DNA of 64,000 bases from Eudorina sp. 2006-703-Eu-15 (taxonomy: Eukaryota > Chlorophyta > Chlorophyceae > Chlamydomonadales > Volvocaceae): contig BDSI01000005.1 of NCBI GenBank assembly GCA_003117195.1, forward strand, positions 2,030,857 through 2,094,856. Reading direction: 5' to 3'. The translations under genes and the position numbers were made by a program. Below are positions 1 through 12,500 of the stretch, in pieces (position 1 is the stretch's first letter; each line of letters begins with the position of its first letter). The notes beneath the pieces were generated by a model. The model was not told where the DNA came from. It saw only the letters and a list, made by a program, of their open reading frames with translations, and did no database searches.

Positions 1-113
1 GTCACGCACTCCTGTTCTGCCTGTCCTCAGAAACACACACACACACACACACGCACACACGCACACACACACACGCTCGATCGATCGCGAGGTCGGCCCC
101 GCCCCCCTCTCAC

Positions 114-3100
114 CCGCGTTCTCGCCGCCACATCCGCCCCCGCCCTCAGCAGCACCTCAGCCAGCACCACATTGCCCCGGTAGCTGGCCCGGTGCAGACC
201 CGTCCAGCCGCTCTGGGGTGGCGCAGGCGGGCGGGCGTGCAGGAGTGTGTATGTACGACAGGGACACGAACACGGGCACGGTTAGTGCGCCTTCTTCAAG
301 GGGGAGTATCGTTACACCAAAATCGCATTGTGGGACGAGGCTCGCTCACCTCATCCGCCACATCCGCACTGACCCCCGCCTCCAGCAGCTGCCGCAGACG
401 GACCAGGTCGAACGCCAGACAGGCCTTGAGCAGCGCGTCCTGGGGGGAAGGGGGGAAGGGGGCGAGGGGGGGAGGGAGGGAGTTGAGCAGTTTTAAGGGG
501 AGTGGAGTGGGGGGAGGGCGAGGGGGAGGTAGCGGCAGGCAGGCAGGGCAGGACGCAGACGGGACGGGCGAGACCCCCACCGGTACCCCACAGAGCCGCC
601 ATCCCCAACCAAACCCGAACCCACCCACCTGCTGTGACGCCCCGGGAGGGGCTCCGAAACCCGGGACAGCGCCGCGATCGCGCGCGTGGGCCCACCGACC
701 CGTGGGACTCGTGGCCTCCCCCTCACCACCTCCCGTCCCGCTGCCTCCGCCGCCTCCGCCGCCGCCGCCACCGCCACCGCTGTGTGCACCTCCAGGGCGG
801 TCCAATGGCCACCCAGGTTGCGGGAGGGACTCCAGGGCCGCAACAGCCACCGCCGGCGGCGCGCCTCCGCGTCCTCCTCCGCCGTCATCCTCTGCTGCTA
901 CAGCCGTGGCCACCGCGGGCCGGGGCGTGGCAGCGGCGGGGCTGGCGGCGGCGCCGCCGTCGATACGCGGCATGGAATCATGACCGTCCGTACCACTGCC
1001 GCCGCCGTTGGCCCCTCCGCCGCCGCTGCTGCCGCCGCCGTTTCCCAGCTCGGACTGCCGCCGGGTTCCCTGTCGGTTGGATTCCCAAGTCGCCCCTTGG
1101 TGTCAATCTGGTGACAATCGGAACCGGTCCGAGTCCCCCTTTGTCACTAAAAACACTGAAATTGCAAAAAGAGCACCAAACCGATAACCGACGATGTTGG
1201 GATGGACCAGGACGGCGAAGCGTCGGCTCTGAGGCCCCCCCCCCTCGTAAGCGGCGCAGTGTAAATATGTCCTCCAAAGTCCGATATCCCCCCCCTCCTC
1301 AACCTCCCCCCGGCTCTCCCCAGCTTTCACCGGGCTGTACTGCGTACTGCACCTCCACCCCCACATGACCGCGCGGATAGGAGATCCGGCTGGGAGCCCG
1401 CCCGTCCAACTGCCAACCGAATACAACCACCGAATAAACCAACCAATCGCCCTAACTTACAGAGGCTTAAATCCCGGCAGGCAAGGGCAAGACGGTCAAG
1501 TATGACCAGTACATGATACTACACAATCACCCGGTACAGACGAGTCGACGCCGCCATCCCTCCCTTCAGAGACCACCCACCAGCGGGGGCGCCAGGCACG
1601 CTGTCGCGGGTTGCGCCACCGAACGGCCAGCGGGCAGGCTTTGCGACATGTGCTTGGCGGCGGCGGTGGCCGCGGCGCCCCCGCCGCCCTTGGGGTTGAC
1701 AGCGGGCGGCAGCAGGTACGGCGTGCACGTCGGTCGGGGCGTCTTCGGGCTGCAGCCCTGTCGCTGCAGCGCCGCGGCCAGCTCCGAAACCGCCTCCAGC
1801 AGCACCGCCCGCGCTCCGGGCCGCCCGGGGCCCAGCCCCGGCCCGCGCCCCGGGCCCTGCACGCGGACGGTGGCGGATGCGGCGGCGGTGCTGCTGGTGG
1901 TGCTGGCGGCGGCTGGACCCACATCTGGTTCACACCGCCCTCGTCGTGCGGCGGCTTCCATCCTGGCCGCCAGGCTGAGGGGACCGCGAGGGACCCGCTG
2001 CAGCGACCCAAGCTGCGGTCCGAAGGGCGGGGCGGGGGGACGGGGGGGCGGGTGACATGTGGGGGTCAGGGTGGCGGGGGTGGGGCGGAAGAGAGTTCGA
2101 GGAGTGCGCGCGGCTGGGTGGGGCCGGGAGGGATTAAAATGAAAAGAGAAAGGCCTGGAGGGTTTACGAGGAGGGCCCGCCGAGGGGTACTCCTTTCGCG
2201 GATCGGCCGGGGGACGGGTACGGGGACGGAAGGACTGCGCCTGCTGTCCCTCCCTCTCCTCTTCTTCCATTACCCCTACCCCTCGTCTTCTACCATTATC
2301 CCTACCCCTCCTCTTCTACCATTACTCCTACCCCTCCCCGTCCCCCCGCCCCCCGGACCCGGCCAGGCACCCACATACGCCTCCACCGCGGGGGGCGGGT
2401 AGCTGCCGCTGAGCCAGAGGGGGAGGATCTGCTTGTGCTGCCGGTCGGCTAGATCCAGCTCACGGAGGGTCCACTTGGTCTCGCCGTACCTGTCCAGGGA
2501 GGGGAGGGGGGGAGGAAGGGATGCAGCGGATGGGCGGGGGGGGGGATGTGGGGAGAGCTGCAGGGGGTGGGATGGGTTGAGGGGAGGGGCGGATGGCGGG
2601 GGGGGGGGGCAGGTGGGGACATGGGAGCACGGCCTCTGCGCGTACGGGCGGAAGCGGAGGTCTTGGGCCGGTTGGCGCAGGGTTAGGTCTGGGTCAAGGG
2701 CGGCGTGGCGCGGCCCTCCCGACCCCCACATCCCACGATGTGATAGGGTGCCCCACAACTCCTCACCTCTCCCCCCCCCCCACACACGTCTTCCTCCGAC
2801 CGCCGGTTCGCAGCGCCCCTCCCCCCGCATGTAGGCCCCGCCTCACCCCACCGCAGCCTCCCCCTCCCCCTCCCCCTCCCCCTCCCCCTCCCCCTCCCCC
2901 CTCCCCCTCCCCTCCCCCTCCCCCTCCCCCTCCCCTCCCCCTCCCCTCCCCCTCCCCTCCCCCTCCCCCTCCCCCTCCCCCTCCCCCTCCCCCTCCCCCT
3001 CCCCCTGCCCCTGCCCCTCCCCCTCCCCCTCCCCTCCCCCTCCCCCTCCCCCTCCCCCTCCCCCTCCCCTCCCCCTCCCCCTCCCCCTCCCCCTCCCCTC

Positions 3101-4043
3101 CCCCTCCCCCTCCCCCTCCCCCTCCCCTCCCCCTCCCCCTCCCCTCCCCCTCCCCTCCCCCTCCCCCTCCCCTCCCCCCCCCCTCCCCTCCCCCTCCCCC
3201 TCCCCTCCCCCTCCCCCTCCCCCTTACCCGGGCGTGCACACCGCCACCAGCACCTGGCAGCTCAGGATGGCCCGGGCCACCTGCGCCCCCACCCGCGGCC
3301 CCTCCTCGGGATCAGCCTCAGCAGCGAACACCGCGTAGCCCAGCTGCTGCAGACCCTCCCGCAGCTCCGAGACCAACCGGCTGCCGCTGGGGGTGTGACG
3401 AGTGAGGTGGTGGTGTTGGTGGCGGTGATGGTGGGGGGCGTCCGGACCGCACGAGGAGGGGGGAGAGGCGAGAGGGGGAGGCAAACGAAAGTCGCGGGGA
3501 GGTAAGCGCGGCTGGGACATGGGGCGGAGGGGCGGACGAGGGGCGGGGGGATGTGCACCGCAGCGCACGGAGGCAGTGCGCCCACGGGGATGGGATGCCG
3601 GTAGGACCGGGTGCGGGTCGTGGAGTGGTCGGCGTCGTACATGTGGGGGGATGCGGTCGGGGTTAGCTGCGCGGGTCAGCGTCTGCTCAACCCACGACGA
3701 AGCGCCCAAGGATGGGCATTTGGTGGAAGTCGGCAGCACGGCTCAGGTGACTGCGCTCAGACGGCTGAATTGCGTTTAGTGGAAATAAGTTCTGATGGGG
3801 TGCCGGGCAGGGTTTGACCTGCCGTCCGGAAACTTTGTAATGCCGCATGGGCATGGACCCGCTCGCGCACCTGTCATCATAACTGTTGAGCTGGACGTCA
3901 TGTGCATCCTTGAAGCGATAGCTTATGACAATCTGCGATTGCTCTGCGCTTGGTGATGCAGAACGCAGCGTGGCTACATTTCTTCGTGGCAGGTCTTCTT
4001 GCGAAGTTCGACCCCAGCTTTTACCGCCGTAGCTGGATGGCAT
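114..4043 (-). CDS. TIR domain-ankyrin repeat protein (3' end beyond window)
   Basis: Six exons join in phase: 4043-3871, 3386-3228, 2489-2375, 2012-1620 (donor chosen by phase), 439-350 and 212-114; the gene continues off the left edge. Residues about 37-157 form a TIR domain: a first strand with VISYRFKD, then LREGLQQLGYAVF, then AILSCQVLVAVCTPGY, and the W-T-L-R-E-L box with Glu about 121, the position of the catalytic NADase Glu in TIR enzymes, followed by ILPLWL. A 130-residue P/A-rich linker follows, then at least two ankyrin repeats (DALLKACLAFDLVRLRQLL; SGWTGLHRASYRGNVVLAEV). In the family, TIR domains act as NAD-cleaving or scaffold modules in immunity and cell death, and ankyrins bind protein. 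The role here is inferred only. The start ATG at 4043 is the first in-frame ATG of the TIR exon. An extra exon between 1620 and 439 cannot be excluded. Confidence 0.8.
2851..3226. repeat. CCCCTC/CCCCCT polypyrimidine microsatellite inside the TIR gene
   Basis: About 375 bases of near-pure (CCCCT)/(CCCCCT) lie in the intron that separates the two halves of the TIR domain, ending at the 5' splice site. The transcript therefore carries a long GGGGA/GGGGGA tract. Proline-only or Gly/Glu-only reading frames across it are artefacts of the repeat. Confidence 0.95.
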
Positions 4044-4622
4044 ATTTACAAGACGGACCAATGTTTTACATAAAATAACTTCATCGAAGGTTGAGTAGAA
4101 ATTTCATACGTGTCGACAGTTGACTCTACCAAGCGAAATGCCAGAACTCCATGCATAACTGTGTAACCTTTTGTAACTTGTCCATAGCACGTGGCGATTT
4201 GCGACGTTTCGCCTTGCCCGTCTGCCAACGACTGTACGGCGAAGGTAGACGGCGCATTTGATCAAGTGAGAGTTGTCCACGCATCTGAAATGAAATTTGT
4301 CAACAGCCTCGGTCCTTTCCGATCCTCGTGACGGCCTGCGCTTGTGGTGCCCGGCAGCTTGGATCTCTGGACGACACCCGAAATTCCAGATGCCCCGCTC
4401 TCGCAACAGAGCCGTCAGCGTCATTCCCCACATCCCGTCCCGGGCCTGCACCGCTCAGGGCGCCCGGCCTCTTACAGGCACACTGGCGCAGCGTCTTACA
4501 GGGCTCGGTGCTCTACGTGCATTGACGCAACGAGACGCTCGCGACACCGCGACCCCATCTCGGTTCGTTAAGGTCCGCCCGCTGCGCCCCCGGGGAGGGC
4601 CGCCGCCCCTCGCTCAGGGTAC

Positions 4623-4847
<225 letters not shown>

Positions 4848-4992
4848 GTCCCCACCAGTACACTCCGAGCGCACCGTGGTCACGGTACTGACCGCTGCTC
4901 CGAAACCCTAAACCCCCCCACACGCCCAACCTAGATCCCCCTCCCCCCGCGCCGGTCTGCCGGCCCCCACCCCCCGGGCCCCTCTGCTAGGA

Positions 4993-7900
4993 CTACCCCT
5001 CCCTCCTCCCGGTCTCCCCCGCCCGCTGCGCCCAGGCCTCCTTGGCCGCGATGCCCAGCTGCGTGATCCGCGGCACCAGCTCCTCGTACAGCGTCCACAC
5101 CAGGGCGGTCTGGGTGGTGCGCTTGAGGACGCGCGGGGCGGCACCTGGGGGGCAGGGTGAAGAGGGCCGCGTGGGGCGGGGGCGGGTAGGCCGGGCCCGG
5201 CATGAACTGAGCTTGAAGACAGCGGGGGATGAGGGGGGTTGGTAGCCCATGCCGCACCGGGGGGTGCAGGTCGACTCCCGGGGCCGGGACGGGACAGGCC
5301 GGGAGGGAGGGGGCGCGGGATCCGCCGCTTGAGGGGGAGCGCAGGGATCTAGAACAAGATCGGGATCAGCCGCCCTGGCCCTGGCCCTAGCCCGGCCTCC
5401 CGGGACCCCGCGCGCACCTGTCAGCAGCGCCGCCGGGCCCTGCTGCCGCAGCGCCTCCATCAGAGTGCTCCACGCGCCCACCCGCGTCGCCGTCGCCGCC
5501 GCGGCGCCCGCTGCGCCGGCCGCCGTCCCGATGCCCAGCTGCATCCGCGTCCTCACCACATCCGCCGGCTGGGTGATGAGCGTCGCCGCCACCGCCGCCA
5601 CCACCCCGCTCGCGAAGTTGACCAGCGGCTGCGGCCGGTCCTCCGCGGATAGGCCCTCTTTGAGCCGCGTGTAGAACATGTAGTACAGCCCTGGGGGTGG
5701 TGGAGGACCGGCAACCGGGGCGTGGAGCAGTCGGGTCGGGTGGCGTGAGGGAGGGCCGATGAAGTGGCATTCGTACTTTCCGCCCTTGTTGATGCCCGGT
5801 CGTGGAGCAGGCGGGATGACGTGGCGTCTCGATTCAGCCCTTGTTGATACACGGTACCCGTCGATGGCAACAAGCAACTAGACCGGAAACGGGGCCAGCA
5901 TCGCGGGAGAAGGAGGAGGAGTTGGCTTCAGGAGGAGCAGGCCGGAAGCTTGCATGCCGCAGCAGTAACAGCAGTAACAGGAGCTGCAGCAGTAGCAGCT
6001 GTAGCAGTAGCAGCAGCAGCAGCAGCAGTCCGACGCGCCTGGAGAGGGCAACGGACGTTGTCGCAGAGTTCCGGCTTGCCACCCCCTCAACACTCTTGAC
6101 TCACCCGAGTACGGCGCATTAGTCAGCACTGTCGGCCATAAGCCCCGGAACAGTCCGCCCACACCCTCTGTCCGTACGATCGTCGACATCGCGTGAAACG
6201 TGTCGCGGTACCGCGGTACGGCAGCGCTCCCGTACATCGAAGCGGCCGCGGCGCCGGCGCCGCCCGACGTCGACGCCGCCGCCCCGGCCGCCGCCCGCCC
6301 GGCATTGGCCGCCGCCTTGGCGGTCGCCCCCGCCCCCGCCCCGGCTGCGGCCGTGGGCCCACTCAACGGTGGCGGCGCCGCGGCCGGTCCCGAGGGCTTG
6401 ACCACATCCGCGACGTACTCCATGCGGGTCTTGACGACGGTGACCGGACACAGCAGCACCGCCGCGATAGCCCGGGAGATGCCTGCCGCCACCGAGGGTG
6501 GGGGGTATGTGGGGCAGGGGGTGCAGCCGCCACGCAGGGGGGATATGTGGGGCAGGGGATGCAGCTAGCAGACAGGTCCAGATGATCCTGGGCCGGGGTG
6601 GGGTACGGTGTAGGACATGGGTAGGCCTCGCGATGCAATCAATGCGGAGACCGCCAGAGCAAGGACCCGGTGAAGAATGAACTGTGCCGTACAGTCATAC
6701 AGTCGGCCCACCCAGCCACCCACCCAGCCACCCACCCACGCAGCCACTCACTCACCCACCTCCCGACATTGCCGCCCCCACGTTGCTCAGCTGCAGGGAG
6801 CCGTCCGGCGCCGTGGTGGACAGCACCCAGCGGATCTGCGGCGACCCACGGGTCAGTGCAAGGAAGGGGAGGGCAGGGGAGGGGCACGTCGGCGAGCGAG
6901 GCAGAAACGCGCGACGCGACGCGACCGAGCGAGCTGACATGCCATTTGCCGTACGTGTGTGTGGGGGGGGAGGGGGGGTGTATGTGGTTTTCTGTATGTT
7001 CGCAGGCGCGGGGGCGCGGCACATTGGGCTGGCGGGGGTTTTACATCGGAAGCCGCGATAGCCCATGGCGGGGGGAGGGACGGCTGCATCCCCGGGAGAA
7101 CTCCAGGGCGGGACCGACGGCGCCGAGCCGAATACGGCACCCCACGGCGTGGTTCATTCACCTCGGCGCTCCAGAGGTGGAAGGGGCGGAGCAGCAGCAG
7201 GGGCGGGACCGTCCGAGGTCCGACTGGGGCCCCTTGGGGGCGGCGGCCCGGCCGGCTCGTTCCAGCGCGACCGGGTCTCACCCCCCTCCCCCTCCCCCCT
7301 CCCCCCTCCCCCCTCTGGCTCTGGCAGCAGCGCAGCTTCAATGCGTCTACCAGTTCCTCTTACTCCCTCTCCCCTATGTCTACCACTTTCCTATACCCTC
7401 CCCCCCTTCCCTCCTCCCCCCCCTTCCCCTCCGCCCTCCCCCTCTCCCTCCCCCCCCCCCCTCCCCGCCCCTTCACCTGCTCCAGCAGCACGAAGTGCAT
7501 CCCTGCCCCCAGACCCACTCGGATGACGCTGGGGCCGGTGCCGGCCCAGAACCCGCGAACGCCCTGCCGTACAGGAATACGGAGTACGACACGGCAGGGG
7601 CAGTGCTCATGAGGAAAGGCGACGGGAGGAAGGCAGGCGGGCCGGCCGGCCGGCAGACAAGAAGTGCGTGTGGAGGCCGTCCACTAGGCCGCTGGGCACA
7701 TCGGTGTCTCGGGCTGCCCCGCCTCTGCCCCGCACAGCTGCCATGCGCGCCACCACCTCCTCCCCAGCATTCCCCATCCGCCAGCATTCCCAGCCCTCCT
7801 CCCCTTCCCCCTCCTCCCCGCATCCTCCTCCTTCTCCTCCCCCTGCTCCTGGTGGCAGAGAGGCTCGGGACGGGCCGGGGAGCTGGCCGTAACCCCTTCA

Positions 7901-8984
7901 CCGGCAGTGGTCACCTCCTCCCTCACCAAACCCTGGCGGACGGTATCCCCCGGGGCCGGTGCGTCCCCCCTCAGCCCTCGTATCCTCCCCCGCCCTCCCC
8001 CCGCCAAGTCGCTGGAGTTCAGCCCATTCTCTACCAAACCTTTGCTCTGGCAATCAGCGCAGCTACAATCCGTAGGGTTACAGTCCCTGTACTCCTCCTC
8101 CAAATCCCCCTCCCCTCCCCCTCCCGCCACGCCTCCTCCACCCCACCCGCCACCACCTCACTCCCCAAAGTCACCTGCTCCGACAGCACCACGCGGGCGG
8201 TGGTCAAGGTGCCCCGGACCACACCCCGCGCCACGTCCCCCTGCATCTTTGTGCGCACCACATCCAGCGGCTGACCGACAGGGGGCCAGGACAGGGGGCC
8301 AGGACAGGGGGAGGGACAGGGGGAGGGACAGGGGGAGGGACAGGGGGAGGGAAGGTAGGTACGCATACGGTGCGGAAGGCGGCAAGGCCCCCCCGGGTGT
8401 GCCGCAAGGCGCTGTCAGGGGCATGCAGGCCACGGAGAGTCGGAGGGGTCGCTGCGGTGGCCAAGATTAGGGTGGGGCGGCATGGGGTGGGCGATAGCGC
8501 GTAGGGCCCACAAGGGCCGGACAGGGCTCTGTGCCATGACGTGACCAAGTGTGTCGGCAGGGCCAGGGCCGGGGCCAGGGCCGGGGCCGGGGCCGGACCG
8601 GGCTGTGTACAGCATCGTGGCTCACTCAAAAGCGCAAGGCGCCAGATTTTTGTAAGGGTTCCCCGTCTTGCAGGACGAGGTGCTAAGAGGGTGCGTTGGG
8701 CATGGGGCAAAACATGATACGGCCGTAGGTCTGTACAGCGGACAGCGCCCGGGGGGAGGTTGGGGGTGACGTTGCGGTGGCTGTGACCGACAGACTCGCA
8801 CACACACCTGCACACAGGCACTGATCAGAGACCCGGAGATGGCTCCCGACAGCGCCGATGCGACGCTGGGCGGCTTCTTAGCGCGCTTCGGCTGTGATGG
8901 ACGCTTGTCCGATTCCGCGGACGGCGCTGCTGCGCTGGCCTCGTCGGTGCCTTGACTCGTGGCTGATTTCATAGCCGGCGCCAT
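4993..8984 (-). CDS. SLC25A38: Mitochondrial glycine carrier, SLC25A38/Hem25 family
   Basis: Seven exons give 412 codons in continuous phase: 8984-8808, 8270-8175, 7563-7477, 6835-6760, 6482-6105, 5690-5418, 5144-4993. Three mitochondrial-carrier repeats are visible with signatures PLDVVRTKM, PVTVVKTRM and PADVVRTRM. The Thr in place of the acidic residue in repeat 2 (P-x-T-V-x-K-T-R), the NAPYSG-LYYMFY junction and the C-terminal PRVLKRT...WTLYEEL match SLC25A38, the inner-membrane carrier that imports glycine for 5-aminolevulinate synthesis in animals and yeast. Algae make ALA in plastids from glutamate, so the physiological role here may differ. Oddities: a 50-60 residue Ala/Gly/Pro insertion in the loop after repeat-2 motif, and a charged N-terminal extension of about 40 residues. 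Length is about 100 residues above human. Confidence 0.93.
8281..8355. repeat. GGGGG(A/C)CAGGACA minisatellite in intron 1
   Basis: Tandem units such as AGGGGGCCAGGAC and AGGGGGAGGGAC lie immediately 5' of the acceptor of exon 2 of the carrier gene. Another GGGGCC/GGGCCA run lies at about 8559-8600 in the same intron. Confidence 0.85.
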
Positions 8985-9583
8985 GTGTGTGTGTGAGAGG
9001 TTGAATTTGTCTGGAGATTACCTGGAAGCTTGCAGAACGCTGGCGCGCTCAGGTTCACGCCCAGCTGCTTCAAAAGCGTACAGGAATAGCTATGTAACTT
9101 TTGATTATGTTTTGAACCTTGAACGATAACAATCATATACACCGCAGCAGTCAAAGGCTTTAGGCGCTCCAAGAGCAATCAAGAGCGTCGCGAGTTAGTT
9201 GCAATGACTTGCACGACGTCCAACTGTCATGCTTTGCCCTTGAGACCGCATGGAATGCACCTTTCAACGTTTAGCAGCTATTGTAGATATCGTTCCTGAA
9301 AAATATCTTACTGATTCTGTCAATTGGGTCGCTAGCAGCCGCCTTGCGACGGAGCCATGTATCAGCGAGCCTATTGATCTTTTAGATCGTGACATAGGCA
9401 AGCTCGACACTAATGATGCTGAAACGCTGGAATCACGTCGGCGTGCCGCCCATCGGCCCCGCGCGGGGCCGGCGTGCGGTGTCGATTCTGCGGGTGAGAC
9501 GCCATCTCCGCCGTGGCGATCCTCGTGGCCCCCTGCGCACACCTCTCCTTAAACCCCAACTAACCACCCATCTCCCTCTCGCC

Positions 9584-12500
9584 ATGTTCCCCTTCCTCCT
9601 TTGGGCCCAACTCCCCTCGCCGTCTGCTCTCCTCCCCGTCCCTCGCCCGCACCCCCTGCCCTGCACCCCCCAACAGGCTCAAGCCACAGCCCAACCCCAA
9701 GCCGGACCCCAGCTCCAAGCCCAGCCGCAGCTCACCTCCCAGGCCCTCGCGTTCCACCTCGCAGCCGCCCCTCCCACCTCCGGCCGCCGCCTCCCCCTCA
9801 GCTACCGCACCCTCACCACCGACCCCGTCTTCCGACCCGCGGCCTCCAGCGACCAACAGTACGCTCCAGGGGCTCCGCAGCTGCTCTCCCGCCACCTCAC
9901 CGTCAACCCTCTGCACGGTCTGGTGGCCTGGGCGGAGGCGCAGACCGCCCGACTGGACCTGGGCCTCGCGGCGGCGGTGGACCGCCAGCCGCTGCTGCAG
10001 GGGGCGGCGGCGGCGGCGACCGCGGCGCTCACTCTGCTGGTGAGGCTCCCTGGAGCTGTGGACGGGGCTGGGCGGGCGGGGGAGGGTATAGGAACTTGGT
10101 AGACATGGGAAAGGGAGGGTTGGGGTTTGGGTTAGGGGCATTGCCACTGTACGGCAGGTAGACACTTGGAGAATCGTAGACATGAAAGGAGCTGCGCTGG
10201 CTGGCTGGCCTGACGGACGGGTGGGGGTGCGGATGGCTGGCGGTGTCGCTGGCTAGCAAAAAGGGGCTGGCGACGGGCGGGCGTCGATGGCCTGTCACTT
10301 GCCCTTTGATGCGTCCCCTGTCAGCGCCTGCAACCTTCCCTGTCATACATGCCCTCTTGTCTAAACCGCAGCCTCTGAGGTATCCCGTTCGTGGGGCCGC
10401 CCTCCCGCGGCCCCCCTCCTCTAACCTTCCGGGTCCCCTGACCCACGTCCTCAACCTGCCGCCTCCACCTGCCGCCTCCACCTGCCGCCTCCACCTGCCG
10501 CCTCCACCTGCCGCCTCCACCTGCCGCCTCCACCTGCCGCCTCCACCTGCCGCACCCCCGCCGTGCGCTGCCTTCAGGGCCTACATCCGCTGAGTCTGCT
10601 GCGGTCGGGGGTCCCCGAGGTGGCGGCGGACTGGCTGGAGGCCGTGCTGGGGGGCTGGGCGGTGCCGCTGGCGGGGGCGGCGGCGCTGGCGGCGGGCCTG
10701 GCGGCGGCGGCGTGGCAGCTGCGGACGTGGGTGGCGGCTCAGCTGGCTCTGGTCAGGTGAGGGCATGGGGTACGGGCGTGGGGAACTGGGTGCGGGGGCA
10801 ATGGATTGGGTTGATTGGTTGCGGATGTTGTTGATTGGGTGACTGTGGGTGATTGGGTGATTGGGTGATTGGGGGTGAGAACGGGGGCCACCGGGGGTGA
10901 CGGAGGCCGAGGGGTGCAGGGCTGGCTGGGCACCCGCGGGGGGGTCTCGACAGGGTGAGTGCTGGTGTCAATGATGCCCGGGGCTGTGGGTCGGGGAAAG
11001 GGAGGAGAACCCGAGTGTGGCAGGGCCAGGGCCAGGGCCAGGGCCAGGGCCAGGGCCAGGGTGGGGCGGCAACGGGACATGGAAATTGAGACACCCGGCG
11101 AGCCACAACCCAACGCCCCCCTCCCGCCCGCCCGCCCTCCCGCCATGTCGCTGGACCTGTCGGCGTTCCCACCGTCAGGTTTGACCAAATGCTTCTGAGG
11201 ATCGCGGAGGCGCATCAAAGCGACGCCGCCGCCAGTACAGCAGCAGCAGCAGCGGCGGCGGCGCCGCCGCAGGTCGCCTCCGTCCCCACGGCACCGTCCC
11301 CGGGGCCCCTCGCCGCACTCATCCCGCCGTCCCTGGGCCTTGTGTTCTCCGAGCGGTGGAAGAGCACGGACAGGTGAATGCCGTACAGCCGCTGCTGTAC
11401 AGACCTACCCACCCGCCAGGTCACTGCACAGTCCTACCAGTAACCGTAACATGCTCCTACACACACCGCGCTCCAGGGCGGTGTACGGCAGGGGGGCGCA
11501 TGGGCCTCAAACCCGCAGGTCCCTGGCGGAACCAGACTAAACCACTAAATGTCGTACAAAATGTGATGCTGACGGTGCGTCATGTCGTACGGTACGGCAA
11601 TCCTGCAGGACATGGCTTCTGATCATTCTTGCGGCGCGCCTGGGCTGCCTCTTGGTGGGCGCGAGTGCGCTGCTGTCGCTCGGTACGACGACGGCGGGGG
11701 CCGCGCTGGCGGCGGCGTGTTTCGGAGCGTCGTTGCTGCCGCTGGCCCTCCCGCACGTACGGCAGCTCCTAGCGGCGGCGGCGCCGCCGCCGGGCGGCGC
11801 CGCTGCCCTCACGGCGGCGCTGGCGCTCTCCGACGCCGCGTTCCTACTGGTGCTTGCGCCGGCGGTGCCACTGGCGGCGCGCGCCGCGGCGGCGGCGGCC
11901 ATGGCGGCCGGCACGGCCGCCGCGGCGGCGGCGGCGGCGGCGTCGGGCCGGCTGACGCCGGCGCAAGCGGCGCCGGGTGACGTGGCGACGTTTCATGTGG
12001 TCGTACGGCTGCCCGGCAGCGGTACTTTGATCGACACGACGTTGGGGCACCGGCCCCTGAAGGCGGTCGTCGGCGACGCCACCGCCGCCGCCGCCGCCGG
12101 CAGCTCTAGCAGCGGCGACGCCGCGACTCCCGACCGCGACCCGCAGGCCCGCTTCCGTCCGCTCCAAGCGGCATTGGCGGCGGCGGAGCTGCCTGGGATG
12201 TACCTCAACGAACGCCGTACTGTCGTACTGGGCAGCGCTACCGGCGGAAGCGCCGCCGCCGCCGCCGGGGACGCTGACGCCGACGCCGACGCCGACCCGC
12301 TGCCCTTCCGTAACCCGGGCCTCGTCTGGTGGCAGCCGTTGGATGACCTCCGCCGCAAGGTGGGCAGCGCCGAGAGGGAGCTGCGTGCCGGTGACGTGTT
12401 TTGGTACCCGGTGGGGCCGTTGGTGGCGGAGCTCGCGGCGCGGCGACTGAGTACGGCAGCGCTGGCGTCGGCGGGCGCGGGCGCGGGCGCGGCGGCGGTG

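Noticed and set aside
2593..3405. 270-codon proline-rich frame and its Gly/Glu-rich antisense
   Set aside because: Both are produced by the CCCCT microsatellite in the TIR gene intron.
6670..8274. 534-codon plus-strand frame
   Set aside because: Antisense to introns and exons 2-3 of the glycine carrier; composition follows C-rich introns and no motif is present.
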